Shown here: piece after piece, positions 1 through 9,342 of the stretch
Position numbering within the stretch: position 1 is the first letter of the stretch
Layout: each line of letters starts with the position of its first letter
NCBI GenBank assembly: GCA_964618895.1
Contig: CAZUDO010000050.1
Coordinates: 1-56,429 of the forward strand
Source: CAZUDO01 sp964618895
GTDB taxonomy: Bacteria > Desulfobacterota > Binatia > DP-6
Direction of reading: 5' to 3'
DNA: 56,429 bases
The notes under the pieces: generated by a model
The model's database searches: none
Told to the model about the DNA's origin: nothing
What the model saw: the letters and a program-made list of their open reading frames with translations, nothing else
Position numbers and translations under genes: made by a program

Positions 1-115
1 TCCGTCCTTTCGAGCGCGCCCTCTACCTCATCGAACGCGACCGCGGCAGAGCCAGCTCCGTGATGGCCTCGCGTCTCTTCAACATCACTCAGCCGGTCCG
101 AAAAGTACCCTCAGG

Positions 116-484
116 ATGGGAACCAGCGTGAGCGGCTACACGTGGCTCCTGGCCCAGGCGGTGCTGCCCCGTTCGTCGCTCGGTGAGGCGATCGGCTACA
201 CGCTGCGGCACTGGGACGGCCTCGAGCGGTTTCTCGACAATCCCCGCATCCCGCTCGACACCAATGCCGTGGAGCGCGGCCTGCGCCCCCTGACGATCGG
301 GCGGAAGAACCATTACGGATCCCGCTCGGAGCGCGGGACACGCGTCGCCGCCCTCTTCTATACGCTGATCGAGTCGGCGAAGCTGGCCGGCGTAGAGCCG
401 GCAGGGTACCTCGCCGAAGCGACGCGCCGGGCGATCGCAAATCCCGGGACCATCACGCTGCCCCGGAACCTGCTCGCGAGCTGA
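116..484 (+). pseudogene. IS66-family transposase, C-terminal fragment
   Basis: About 122 codons match the C-terminal end of IS66-type transposases. The visible signature is DTNAVERGLRPLTIGRKN, followed by a serine/arginine stretch and LIESAKLAGVEPAGYL, corresponding to the conserved 'DNNAAERALRP...GRKN' and 'SLIETAKLNG' segments. The Glu in NAVERGL is the last acidic residue of the DDE triad. Full-length proteins are roughly 500 residues, so about three quarters of the gene, including the first two catalytic Asp residues, is missing. The frame upstream of the Met at 116 does not read as IS66, so the 5' break lies inside the window near base 110 rather than at its edge. Not expected to be active. 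Confidence 0.8.
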
Positions 485-540
485 CGCCCGGCCGCACCCC
501 AATCGCTGCCCAGTCTGCAGAACATCACGCCATCGGGCCA

Positions 541-568
541 GACGGCGAGCATTTACAATCGGACTTAC
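541..568. repeat. possible right end of the IS66 remnant
   Basis: Read outward on the minus strand, the segment ending at 568 starts GTAAGTCCG, resembling the GTAAG starts of IS66-family terminal repeats. It lies about 80 bp beyond the transposase stop, the usual place for a right end. No left end is in the window, so this cannot be confirmed by pairing. Confidence 0.25.
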
Positions 569-610
569 CATGCAGGGGATCAACGCACCGACGCATGCTC
601 CAAGAGAACC

Positions 611-1390
611 CTACACCCTCTCCTGGATAGTCTGAATCCCCCTCGCTCGACCGGTCGCCGCGTCGATATCCACGACCACCCCACACACGACAACCGGACC
701 ATCTGCGACATCAAATCGAGTCGGCATCTGGGTAAGAAACCGACGCACAACCTGCTCGGTCTTAACTCCGAGCACAGACTCATCCGGCCCACACATTCCG
801 GCGTCCGTGATGTACGCAGTCCCCCCGGGAAGGATGCGCGCATCCGCGGTCTGCACGTGCGTATGCGACCCCACAACCGCGGATACGCGGCCATCCAAGA
901 ACCTCCCCATCGCCACCTTCTCTGACGTAGCCTCCGCATGCATGTCGACAATCACCACGCTCGCCTGTTTGTGTATCTCGTCAAGATCGTTTGACATCGC
1001 GCGAAACGGGCAGTCCGCGGGCCCCATGAAGGCACGGCCAATCAGGTTCGCGACGGCCACTGGTCCACATCCCGCAACTTCCCGCACCGTCCATCCTCGC
1101 CCAGGAACGTCTCGAGGAAAGTTCAGCGGTCGCAGAAGGCGCGAATCGCTCGCCATGTACGAAACGATCGAGCGATGCTGCCACACGTGATTGCCGGAGG
1201 TCAGGACATCGACGCCCGCGTCGTACAACTCCTCGGCGCCGTCTGGATCGATCCCTTTGCCTCCGCTCGCATTCTCGCAGTTCGCGACCACGAAATCGAT
1301 CCGAACCCGCGCTCGAAGCGAGCGTAGCGCCAAGCTGACACCTCGACGACCCGGCCGTCCAACAACGTCGCCGATAAAGAGCACGACCAT
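611..1390 (-). CDS. ymdB: YmdB-family metallophosphoesterase
   Basis: A 259-residue cytoplasmic metallophosphoesterase of the TIGR00282/YmdB family. Family members hydrolyse 2',3'-cyclic nucleotides and modulate RNase Y-linked regulation in Gram-positives. Metal-binding motifs are present in order: GDVVGRPG near the N-terminus (Asp8), NCEN around residue 37, SGNHVW around 65, DMHAE near 150 and GSHTHVQTADA near 175. Length matches the family. It starts 3 bp after the rny stop, so it is almost certainly translated from the same message, which is the common rny-ymdB arrangement. Its 3' side is followed by a short non-coding stretch and the IS66 remnant. Confidence 0.9.
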   Translation of the reverse strand: MVVLFIGDVVGRPGRRGVSLALRSLRARVRIDFVVANCENASGGKGIDPDGAEELYDAGVDVLTSGNHVWQHRSIVSYMASDSRLLRPLNFPRDVPGRGWTVREVAGCGPVAVANLIGRAFMGPADCPFRAMSNDLDEIHKQASVVIVDMHAEATSEKVAMGRFLDGRVSAVVGSHTHVQTADARILPGGTAYITDAGMCGPDESVLGVKTEQVVRRFLTQMPTRFDVADGPVVVCGVVVDIDAATGRARGIQTIQERV

Positions 1391-1393
1391 CGC

Positions 1394-2956
1394 CTAGTGC
1401 GCGATCTCGCTAGCTCGCGTCTCCCGAATGACTGTGACCTTGATTTGACCCGGATATGTCATCTCCTGCTCGATCTTCTTCGCAACGTCGCGCGCCAAGA
1501 GCGTGGCCTGGTCATCCGGGATCAACCCCGGGTCAACGATGACCCGGATTTCCCGCCCGGCTTGCACGGCGAATGATCGTTCAACCCCTCTGAAGGAGTT
1601 GCTGATCCGCTCGAGGTCTTCGAGCCTCTTCACGTAGCTCTCAAGGACCTCTCGTCGAGCCCCTGGCCGCGCCCCGGATAACGCGTCAGCAGCATCAACC
1701 AACGGCGCCAAGATCGTCTCGGCCTTCACCTCCTCATGGTGTGCCGCGATGGCATTCACGATCTTTGCGGACTCGCCGTACTTCCGTGCGATCTCTCCTC
1801 CAATCACCGCGTGGGAACCCTCGACCTCGTGAGTCAGTGCCTTGCCAATATCGTGCAGCAAGGCGGCCCGCCGCGCCTGCTTTTCGTTGAGGCCCAACTC
1901 CGCCGCCATCGCTCCCGCGATAAATGCGGCCTCGATCGAATGCATGAGGACATTCTGTGCGTAGCTGTACCGATATTTCAACATTCCGATCAGCTTCACC
2001 AACTCCGGGTGGATCCCATGCACACCCACCTCAAGTACTGCTCGTTGCCCCGCCTCTCGGATCGCATCGTCCAACTCTTGCTCCGCCTTGCGCACGACCT
2101 CCTCTATCCTCCCAGGATGAATTCGACCGTCCGAGATGAGACGCTCCAGCGCAAGCCGAGCCAATTCACGACGGATCGGGTTGTGACAGGAGATGACGAC
2201 CACCTCCGGCGTGTCATCAACAATTAGATCAACTCCAGTTGCTGCCTCAATCGCTCGGATGTTTCGCCCCTCCCGCCCGATTATGCGGCCCTTCATGTCG
2301 TCGCTCGGTAAAGGGACGACGGATACTGTACGTTCGGCCACGAACTCGCCAGCGAGCCTTTCAATGGCAATCGATACGATCTTCTTGCCCCTGCGATCCG
2401 CTTCCTCTCGCGCCTCACCCTCGATCTGCCGGATGTGCCGTGCGCCCTCATGTCGGGCTTCCTCAAGCATCTGGTCCACCAGCGTTCGTTTCGCCTCCTC
2501 ACGGGTCATGCCCGCGGCGCGCTCGAGGGTCTGTCGTACCTCCCCGATTAGCTGTTCGTGCTGTGCCTGGCGGGTCAGACTGTCACGCTCCTGCTGTCGG
2601 AGGACCTCTTCTCGCTGCGCAACTTGCGACTCGCGTTGGGACGTGGTCTCGAGCTTCTGTGAGATGGCCTCTTCTTTCTGAGCGATACGCTTCTCTTGCG
2701 CGGCCCGATCACGTTGTTGATCCCGAACGCTCCGGTCCCATTCAGCTTTCGACCGAATGGCTGCATCCCTTGCCTGGACCTCCGCTTCCTTTAGAATCGC
2801 GTCTCTGTCGCGCCGCGCATCCTCGACGAGCCGCTCTGCCGCGATACCGGCGTTCGTCGCCGAAGCTTGGGCCCGTCCTCTCCTTACCGAGGTCACCAGC
2901 CACACAGCACCAGCCCCAATCAGTAGGCTCACGAGACTTGACAACAGAATGTCCAT
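1394..2956 (-). CDS. rny: ribonuclease Y
   Basis: RNase Y, a membrane-anchored endoribonuclease that initiates mRNA decay. The 520-residue protein has one N-terminal membrane helix (about 3-22), a long Glu/Arg/Gln-rich coiled coil (about 30-190), a KH RNA-binding loop GRIIGREGRNIR at 223-234, and an HD metal-dependent phosphodiesterase domain with LLHDIGKA (His368, Asp369). The start at 2956 was chosen because the membrane helix follows immediately and because GGAG sits just upstream. The frame stays open 28 codons further upstream, but those codons do not look like protein. The ATG shares its A with the TAA stop of the cyclo-ligase gene, so the two genes are translationally coupled. Confidence 0.93.
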   Translation of the reverse strand: MDILLSSLVSLLIGAGAVWLVTSVRRGRAQASATNAGIAAERLVEDARRDRDAILKEAEVQARDAAIRSKAEWDRSVRDQQRDRAAQEKRIAQKEEAISQKLETTSQRESQVAQREEVLRQQERDSLTRQAQHEQLIGEVRQTLERAAGMTREEAKRTLVDQMLEEARHEGARHIRQIEGEAREEADRRGKKIVSIAIERLAGEFVAERTVSVVPLPSDDMKGRIIGREGRNIRAIEAATGVDLIVDDTPEVVVISCHNPIRRELARLALERLISDGRIHPGRIEEVVRKAEQELDDAIREAGQRAVLEVGVHGIHPELVKLIGMLKYRYSYAQNVLMHSIEAAFIAGAMAAELGLNEKQARRAALLHDIGKALTHEVEGSHAVIGGEIARKYGESAKIVNAIAAHHEEVKAETILAPLVDAADALSGARPGARREVLESYVKRLEDLERISNSFRGVERSFAVQAGREIRVIVDPGLIPDDQATLLARDVAKKIEQEMTYPGQIKVTVIRETRASEIAH

Positions 2957-3567
2957 TACGTTGTCTCCTTCACGTTGACTACGCGCTGAATCACCACCGT
3001 ACGCGAATCGCTGACGATGGCGTCCATCGGAACGTCCCACCGGTCCCGCGGTAGCACAGGAACGAACTGGAACTCGTACGCTAGCCCGATTCGTTTCGCG
3101 TACGGGTAACAGACCAGCGACTTATCATACATCCCCAACCCTCGCCCAAGTCGATACCCTTCGAGATCGAACACGGATCCGGGGACAATGAAGAGGGTCT
3201 CCCCATCCCCATCTGTCAGCCGACGGCCCGAAGCGGGCTCAGCGATCCCCCACCGTCCGATCCGATATTCCCCGCCCATATCCTCGATGAAATCGAGACC
3301 GGAATCGGCGGTGCTTGGGTAGAACACGTGCATTCCCGCGGACAACGCGGCGCTCCGCAGGGCATCCGTCCGAACCTCTCCGCCGGTAGCCGAATACAGG
3401 ACTATGTTCCGCGCAGCGGCGTACCACGGAAGTACGGTCACTCTGGCACAGATCGGCTCCGAGAGAACGTCAAACTCCCCACGGAGCATCGTTCTCAGCC
3501 CGAGGATCGTCTGTCTGGCAACGGGTTTGGCCTTCCGCATTCCGATCGTAGCGACCGCATTAGGCAA
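2956..3567 (-). CDS. 5-formyltetrahydrofolate cyclo-ligase
   Basis: Converts 5-formyl-THF to 5,10-methenyl-THF with ATP in the cytoplasm, returning a storage or inhibitory folate to the one-carbon pool. The diagnostic C-terminal signature is VPGSVFDLEGYRLGRG with LGMYDK (about 128-149), matching 'vPGvaFD..G.RLGrGgGyYDr'. Length (203, or 194 from the second Met at 3540) fits the family. The second start may be the true one because the basic substrate-binding segment (RKAKPVARQ) follows it directly. It overlaps rny by one base. It is of interest that folD and the complete glycine cleavage system lie upstream on the same strand. Confidence 0.87.
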   Translation of the reverse strand: MPNAVATIGMRKAKPVARQTILGLRTMLRGEFDVLSEPICARVTVLPWYAAARNIVLYSATGGEVRTDALRSAALSAGMHVFYPSTADSGLDFIEDMGGEYRIGRWGIAEPASGRRLTDGDGETLFIVPGSVFDLEGYRLGRGLGMYDKSLVCYPYAKRIGLAYEFQFVPVLPRDRWDVPMDAIVSDSRTVVIQRVVNVKETT

Positions 3568-3657
3568 CGACCATACCCGCGGCCCTCCGCCCGGCCGATA
3601 GCGTCGCCCAGCAGGTCCCAGACTAGCAGACCCGACCCCAGTCGAGTCCGGATCACG

Positions 3658-3882
3658 TTACCGCTCACGGGGTCGATCGAACTCCATTCGCGCCAGGATC
3701 CGCTCCAGGCGGGCCCGCATCTCCCTCCGCTCCTGTTCGTACCGACGAAGCCGGTCGACCAACTCCGCGTAGCCGACTTCCGGTGGCGCCGGAAGAGCCT
3801 CTACCGTCCCATTCCCCTCGCCGGGAGCTTCGATTGGACTTTGCCGAAGAGCCTGTCCGTCCTGACTCATAGAACGTCGCAT
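3658..3882 (-). CDS. small coiled-coil protein (possibly ZapB-like)
   Basis: A 74-residue polar protein. The last 40 residues are Glu/Arg-rich with heptad character (ELVDRLRRYEQERREMRARL...), predicting a single coiled coil. The N-terminal half is Pro/Gly-rich and probably disordered. Small coiled-coil division proteins (ZapB-like) commonly precede the 5-FCL gene in related genomes, and that position is the only reason for suggesting the name. An alternative start is at 3870. Neither start has a clear ribosome-binding site. No catalytic motif is present. Gene reality is likely but not certain. Confidence 0.5.
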   Translation of the reverse strand: MRRSMSQDGQALRQSPIEAPGEGNGTVEALPAPPEVGYAELVDRLRRYEQERREMRARLERILARMEFDRPRER

Positions 3883-3937
3883 GGGAGGTAACGCATGAGG
3901 AATCTATGTGTCATTCGTCCGTCCTGTCAAGCAGTTC

Positions 3938-4966
3938 TCACCTCGTCCGATCCCAACTTTCGTCACGAAATAGGTGCGACACGAACGCGGGCGCTTCGAA
4001 CGGACGCAGATCAGTCGTTCCTTCACCGACGCCGATATATCGCACAGGGATTCCAAGTTCGCTCCGTACTCCAAGAATTACCCCCCCGCGCGCCGTCCCA
4101 TCCAGCTTGGAGATCACCACGCCAGTGACTCCGACCGCGTCCACGAACGCCCTGGCCTGCGCAATGCCGTTCTGTCCCGTTGTCGCATCCATAACCAGGA
4201 GAACCTCGTGTGGTCCCCCGGGAACTTCTCGCTCGATGACACGGCGGATCTTGCGTAGTTCCTCCATCAGATTGGATCTCGTGTGTAGGCGACCCGCAGT
4301 ATCGATCAGGACGACGTCGACACCGCGTGCACGCGCGGCGGTCAAGCCATCGAACACTACGGCCGCCGGACTCGCTCCCGCCTGCTGGCGGACTACGCTC
4401 GCATCACTCCGCTCGGCCCAGACCGTAAGCTGTTCCGCCGCACCAGCGCGGAACGTATCGGCTGCCACACACACAATCTCACGACCCGCTGCCCGATGCA
4501 TTGCGGCCAGCTTACCGACGGTCGTTGTCTTTCCCACCCCGTTAATACCAACGACCAGTACTACCCACGGCCGAACGTCGAAAACATCGGCCACAGGCCC
4601 CCCCAGCCGCGCCTCTAGTTCCGATCGTAGCGCAGCCACCACCTCTGACCGATCCCCCACGCCCCCAACCCGCCTCCGAACCGCATCGACCACGGTAGAG
4701 GCCGTCGCACCACCAACATCAATCGCGATGAGCGCTTCCTCAATCCCCACGAAGACGTCCTCGCGTTCCCCGCCCGTGGCCGCGAATGCCTCGTCGAGAC
4801 GTTCCACAAAGGACCGGCGGGTACGGTCGACCCCGAGTTTCAACGCGTCGCGGGCCGCCTGCGCCGAAACGTGCCGCCGGAGGCGTCGTTGAACAACCAG
4901 CCACGTCGCCAGAACCACCACGCAGACGGCCCCGCCGACGAACGGGACCGGCCACCACCCCTCCAT
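3938..4966 (-). CDS. ftsY: signal recognition particle receptor FtsY
   Basis: SRP receptor GTPase that docks ribosome-nascent-chain/SRP complexes at the SecYEG translocon. The NG domain is complete: G1 loop GINGVGKTTT (140-149), DTFRAGAAEQL (170-180), DTAGR near 218 and SKLDGTARGG near 285, which replaces the usual TKLDG. Instead of the long acidic A domain of E. coli FtsY, the N-terminus is a single membrane helix (about 7-26) followed by a basic segment, so it is probably an integral membrane protein. It lies 18 bp downstream of smc, a classic smc-ftsY pair. Confidence 0.93.
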   Translation of the reverse strand: MEGWWPVPFVGGAVCVVVLATWLVVQRRLRRHVSAQAARDALKLGVDRTRRSFVERLDEAFAATGGEREDVFVGIEEALIAIDVGGATASTVVDAVRRRVGGVGDRSEVVAALRSELEARLGGPVADVFDVRPWVVLVVGINGVGKTTTVGKLAAMHRAAGREIVCVAADTFRAGAAEQLTVWAERSDASVVRQQAGASPAAVVFDGLTAARARGVDVVLIDTAGRLHTRSNLMEELRKIRRVIEREVPGGPHEVLLVMDATTGQNGIAQARAFVDAVGVTGVVISKLDGTARGGVILGVRSELGIPVRYIGVGEGTTDLRPFEAPAFVSHLFRDESWDRTR

Positions 4967-4984
4967 GACTACCGCTCGCGAGGC

Positions 4985-7900
4985 CTACGCTGCTTCGCGG
5001 AGCCGAACGGACACCACCTTAGATACCCCCGCCTGCTCCATCGTGATTCCATACAATGTTTCAGCCACCTCCATCGTACGCCGGTTGTGCGTGATCAGAA
5101 CGAACTGAGAGCCGTGAGCCATCTCGCGAATCACGTGGTTGAAGCGCCCGATGTTGGCTTCGTCAAGCGGCGCATCGACCTCGTCCAGCAGGCAGAACGG
5201 CGTTGGTCGGATCAAAAACAGCGATAAGATGAGCGCGACAGCGGTCAGCGCCTTCTCCCCGCCCGAGAGCAGCATTAACGACTGCAGCTTCTTCCCTGCG
5301 GGCTGCACCACGATCTCTACGCCGGGCTCCTCCCCTTCTTCCGAAGGAGCCACCATCTGTAGCTGAGCCATACCTCCCGGGAACAGCTTCGGAAACATCT
5401 CCCCAAGCTTCACATTCGCCGCAGCAAACGTCTCCTCGAACCGCCGCCGAGAGGTACGAGCGAGCTTGGCGATCGTACGGCGCAAGTCCTCCAGCGAGCG
5501 CTCCAGATCCTCCCGTTGACTGCGCAAAAACTCGTGACGCTCTGCCAGCTCTGTCAGCTCATCGATCGCCCCGGGGTTGACGTCGCCGATCCGGCTCAGG
5601 CGCAAGCGAAGTGACTCGACGCGCGTCGCATGCTCCTCGACGTCGGCGTCGTCGCCGCGGCCAACGGACGCCAGTTCGTCAATAGACAGTTCATATCGCT
5701 CATGGAGTTGGGCCCCCAGGTGATCGATCTGCATCCGGTGTTCCGCCATCGCCAACTCTGTCGCGGCACGGCGCTGCCGCATTCCGTCCAGTCGCTCTCG
5801 TGCCTCCCGTTCCGTGACATCATCTGCACCAACCACGGAACGCAACTGAGCAAGCACCTGTCCGACGGCCAATCGCCCCCCCTCAAGCACGCCCACTGCC
5901 GCCCTCGCTCGCTGCACGTCCCGATCCGATCGGACACGACTCTCTTCAAGCCGCTCGCCCGCGCTTCCCATTTCCGCGATCTGCCTCTCCACTGACTCAA
6001 GGCGCACCGCGATCTCGTTAGTCACCGCTTGTCGCCTCTCGACATCGATCCGCCCGGCCCGAAGCCGTTCCGCCGCCGCCGCCACAACGATAGCCGCCTC
6101 GGTTCGGCGCTCCTCGGCGCGTGCGTACTCTCGGCGCCAAATCAACAACGCCTCCTGCGCAGTCGCCAGCTGTTGGCGCCGGTTCGCCACCGCACGTTCA
6201 CTCGCGACCAGTCGGTTCTCAAGCTGTTTCAACTCCCAGGAGACCTCACCACCCTCGCCAGCGACACCGCCCACCTGAAGAGCACAGCCTTCCAGTTCTG
6301 CCAAGATCCGCTCGCGCTCGGTGTCAGCATGCTCGCGATCCTTCTCTGCCGCAAGGCGTGCGAGGCGAAGCTCCTGCTCCTGCCGTTCGACCTCAACGGT
6401 CCGCTCTACCGCCTGCGCGAGGGCCTTTCGGATGCCTCGGAGCTCCGTGTCCTCGTCTTCGACGCGTGCCTTCAACCGAGCCAACGCATAATCCATCTCG
6501 CGCAACTCACGCTCTCGAACCAACACGGTCTCCTCGATCGGCGGCTCACTGCCCCCCGTCATCGCCCCCAAGGCATCGACCGCTTCACCGCGCAGCGTAA
6601 CGACTATGACCTCGTGTGCGGCTGCACGCCAAAGAGCGATCGCGGATACAAGGTCATCAGCTAGCAGCACATTCCCGAGAAGGGTTTCCGCAAGCGCCCA
6701 GTGTGCCGCATCGGCCTCGATGCGGTCGAGCAATCGTGGGCCAGCTGGGACGATCGTCGCCGCCCGGCGTTCGCTTACGCGCGGAATCAACGTCGCGCTT
6801 CCCCCACCGGACGAGGTTAGCCATTGGATGTCCCGGATGGCCGAATCGGAGTCCGGAACGACGAGCTGTGTCAGTCGAAGCCCGAGGGCAACCGCCACCG
6901 CTCGCTCGAGCTCAGCTGGGACTCGCAGGAGCCGCGCGACCAACGCGACACCCTCGCGGTCGCCCTCCTTCGCGAGCAGGCTAGCAACTCCGCGCGCACA
7001 CCCCTCATGCCGCTCCTGTAACTCACGAAGCGACAGCGATCGCGATTCCATATGGGCGGCCTCCATGCGAGAGGCGTCGACCCGACTCGCCTGCACACGC
7101 TCGCGTTCTTGAAGCTCCGCCTGAACCGCAGCCAGCCGCGAACGCTCCCCATAGAGGGTCGTGAGCTCCGCATCCAGTCGTTCGATCTTCGTCCGGATGT
7201 CGGCGGCACCGTGTGTGTTCGCGCGCAGTCTTTCCGCAAGGGCACGTTGATCATCCTCGAGCTTACGCTGCTGGCTTTCGAGCTCATCACGCCGGTGACC
7301 CAACGCCGTCACGAGATTCCGCAGGCGGGCTTCGTCACCGATCGCCTCAACCAGAGCGTCCTTCGCGGTCTCCAGCACATGTTCCAACGGCGCTCCCGCC
7401 GAGAGAAGCTCGAGGCGTTGAGCCTCGGCCGCCTCCCGATCTGCCTCGAGCCCTGGCTGAGCGGTCGCTAGTGCCTCGACTTCGGGCACCGATACCGCCA
7501 CCTCCCTCCGCGCCACAACGCCCTGGTTGCGGAGCTGCGCCGCTTCCTCTTCACACGCCAACCGTCTCGCAACGACTTCCTGCGCGCGCTCCCGAAACGA
7601 CTCCACGCGCCCTCCCCCTTCGGCCAACGCCAGCCGCTGAGTAGCGAGCGCCTCTTCGATCTCCCGAAGATGCGCCTCCTGAGCAATCTCCGCCGCCCGA
7701 GCCTCACTCATGCTCGCGCGGGACCGATCGATCGAGCCCTGTAGTGCGGATTCGGCCGAATGCGATGCCGCGAGCGTGTCTTCCAGCTCAAGAAGGTCAC
7801 GCGACCACTCATCGTAACGACCGGCCGCAACACATAGATCAAGGTCACGAAGTTCGGCCTTGATGCGACGGTACTCTTCGGCGCGACGAGCCTGGCGCTC

Positions 7901-8590
7901 AAGAGACGTCCGTTGCCGCTCCAGCTCACGCACGACGTCCTGCACCCGAACGAGGTTCTCCCGTGTCCGCTCCATCTTGCGTTCCGCGGCGAGCTTCCGG
8001 CTACGGAACCGCGTCGTTCCCGCGGCCTCCTCGAGAAACAGGCGCAGTTCCTGCGGTTTCGCGTTCAGAAGCTGGTCGACCCGCCCCTGTTCGATGATGG
8101 CGTACGCCTTGGTTCCTACCCCGGTCCCGAGAAATAACTCGGTGATGTCTCGGAGCCGACACGGGGCCTGGTTGATGAAGTACTCGGACTCCCCCGACCG
8201 AAAGTAGCGTCGCGTAACCAGTATCTCACTCGCCTGCGCGAGTCCTGGCGGCAGTCCGTACGAGACGTCGCCTTCGGCTGGCGCGCCGGTCCCGTTCTCG
8301 TCGGGCAACTCCGCATCAAGGTCCGCAGCGTCTCGCTCGAGCAGGAGCGATACCTCTGCCATTCCGAGCGGTCCGAAGGTCGCATTGCCACTGAAGACGA
8401 CATCTTCCATGACCGCCCCGCGCAAATGCTTCGGGCTCTGTTCGCCGAGAACCCAACGGATCGCATCGACCACGTTCGATTTCCCGCACCCGTTCGGGCC
8501 TACGATCGCGGTGACCCCGGACGGCAGCTCGAGCACCGTCCTCTCCATGAACGACTTGAAGCCGTTCAGTTCAATCTGCCTGATCCGCAT
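4985..8590 (-). CDS. smc: chromosome segregation protein SMC
   Basis: Structural maintenance of chromosomes ATPase, the core of the condensin-like SMC-ScpAB complex. The 1201-residue protein shows the full architecture: Walker A GPNGCGKSN (31-39), long coiled coil, a hinge region around 510-640 with Gly-rich turns, the returning coiled coil, ABC signature LSGGEKAL starting near 1108, and Walker B CLLDEVDAPLD near 1133-1143. The start at 8590 was chosen because MRIRQIELNGFKSF is the canonical SMC N-terminus. The 19 codons upstream in the same frame are not family-like and almost reach the HNH stop. ScpA and ScpB are not in the window. Confidence 0.95.
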   Translation of the reverse strand: MRIRQIELNGFKSFMERTVLELPSGVTAIVGPNGCGKSNVVDAIRWVLGEQSPKHLRGAVMEDVVFSGNATFGPLGMAEVSLLLERDAADLDAELPDENGTGAPAEGDVSYGLPPGLAQASEILVTRRYFRSGESEYFINQAPCRLRDITELFLGTGVGTKAYAIIEQGRVDQLLNAKPQELRLFLEEAAGTTRFRSRKLAAERKMERTRENLVRVQDVVRELERQRTSLERQARRAEEYRRIKAELRDLDLCVAAGRYDEWSRDLLELEDTLAASHSAESALQGSIDRSRASMSEARAAEIAQEAHLREIEEALATQRLALAEGGGRVESFRERAQEVVARRLACEEEAAQLRNQGVVARREVAVSVPEVEALATAQPGLEADREAAEAQRLELLSAGAPLEHVLETAKDALVEAIGDEARLRNLVTALGHRRDELESQQRKLEDDQRALAERLRANTHGAADIRTKIERLDAELTTLYGERSRLAAVQAELQERERVQASRVDASRMEAAHMESRSLSLRELQERHEGCARGVASLLAKEGDREGVALVARLLRVPAELERAVAVALGLRLTQLVVPDSDSAIRDIQWLTSSGGGSATLIPRVSERRAATIVPAGPRLLDRIEADAAHWALAETLLGNVLLADDLVSAIALWRAAAHEVIVVTLRGEAVDALGAMTGGSEPPIEETVLVRERELREMDYALARLKARVEDEDTELRGIRKALAQAVERTVEVERQEQELRLARLAAEKDREHADTERERILAELEGCALQVGGVAGEGGEVSWELKQLENRLVASERAVANRRQQLATAQEALLIWRREYARAEERRTEAAIVVAAAAERLRAGRIDVERRQAVTNEIAVRLESVERQIAEMGSAGERLEESRVRSDRDVQRARAAVGVLEGGRLAVGQVLAQLRSVVGADDVTEREARERLDGMRQRRAATELAMAEHRMQIDHLGAQLHERYELSIDELASVGRGDDADVEEHATRVESLRLRLSRIGDVNPGAIDELTELAERHEFLRSQREDLERSLEDLRRTIAKLARTSRRRFEETFAAANVKLGEMFPKLFPGGMAQLQMVAPSEEGEEPGVEIVVQPAGKKLQSLMLLSGGEKALTAVALILSLFLIRPTPFCLLDEVDAPLDEANIGRFNHVIREMAHGSQFVLITHNRRTMEVAETLYGITMEQAGVSKVVSVRLREAA

Positions 8591-8653
8591 CCCAGTCCCC
8601 CCATCGACCGTCGGTCCGACCGATCCGCCTCGGCGAGCCGGGCTCACCGAGCG

Positions 8654-9256
8654 CTACTCCGCCACCAACTCCGTATTCCAGTACGCCGCATCCACCGTGC
8701 TGAGGAACGGGATCCATTCCTTGTGCCGTCGCAGGCTGAACGCATCCGCCATGAAAGGCGTCCATTGCGGACGTCTCGGCTGTCGAATCAATCGCATGCC
8801 TGCCTGGGCCGGCGTCCGCCCACCCTTCAGACGATTGCAACGGTGGCACGAGCAGACGACGTTCTCCCAGAGCGAGGTTCCGCCCTGCGAACGTGGAACG
8901 ACGTGGTCCAGATTGAGCTCGACTCGCGCGAAGTGTCGTCCGCAGTACTGGCAACGATTATCGTCGCGTACGTAGATATTGAAGCGACTGAAACGTAGCG
9001 AACGCCGCGGAACGCGATCGTACGCAAGCAGAAGAATGACGCGCGGCACGCGAATCGCCCTGTTCACGAGACCGATCGTGTCCTTTTCGGCCGCCAGATC
9101 CGCCCAGCTATCGAAATCGAACGTCCGATACTGTTCGTCGACGGCACGCGCAATACCCTGGTAGAGCAAGGCGAGCGCCCGGCGCACAACCGTAACGTGC
9201 ACCGGTAGGTACGACCGGTTAAGAACCAGAACTTTCGTCTGGAGTACCGTCGACAT
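8654..9256 (-). CDS. HNH endonuclease domain protein
   Basis: A 200-residue protein of the widespread 'HNH endonuclease' family found next to housekeeping genes in many phyla. The HNH/zinc module is intact: RCQYCG (Cys102, Cys105), LNLDHVVPRSQGG (His118) and a second Cys pair CHRCN (Cys137, Cys140) before LKGGRTP. The N-terminal 90 residues (VLVLNRSYLPVHVT...) are the family-specific domain. The cellular role of this chromosomal family is not established, and it is not a homing endonuclease in an intron here. It lies upstream of smc on the same strand with a plausible own promoter at 9271-9299. Confidence 0.85.
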   Translation of the reverse strand: MSTVLQTKVLVLNRSYLPVHVTVVRRALALLYQGIARAVDEQYRTFDFDSWADLAAEKDTIGLVNRAIRVPRVILLLAYDRVPRRSLRFSRFNIYVRDDNRCQYCGRHFARVELNLDHVVPRSQGGTSLWENVVCSCHRCNRLKGGRTPAQAGMRLIRQPRRPQWTPFMADAFSLRRHKEWIPFLSTVDAAYWNTELVAE

Positions 9257-9270
9257 TCGCGCTGGCGTCG

Positions 9271-9299
9271 ACGGTACACAGCGGTCCAGGGGAAGTCAA
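9271..9299 (-). promoter_or_regulatory. candidate sigma-70 promoter for the HNH-smc-ftsY run
   Basis: On the minus strand TTGACT (9294-9299) is followed, 17 bp on, by TACCGT (9271-9276), about 15 bp before the ATG at 9256. The -35 is good and the -10 is weak. It lies in the only sizeable gap (86 bp) between gcvPB and the HNH gene. Confidence 0.35.
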
Positions 9300-9342
9300 C
9301 GAAAGGACGTACGCTACCCGTGCACGTGGACAGACATCACCG

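Noticed and set aside
1..115. Open frame at the left edge (RPFERALYLIERDRGRASSV)
   Set aside because: It vaguely resembles a Fis-type helix but is too short, has no start or domain boundary, and stops at 131. Not supportable as a gene.
3568..3657. Possible 6S RNA between the cyclo-ligase and the small coiled-coil gene
   Set aside because: The gap is 90 bp, about half of a 6S RNA, and I could not pair its ends into the expected long hairpin.
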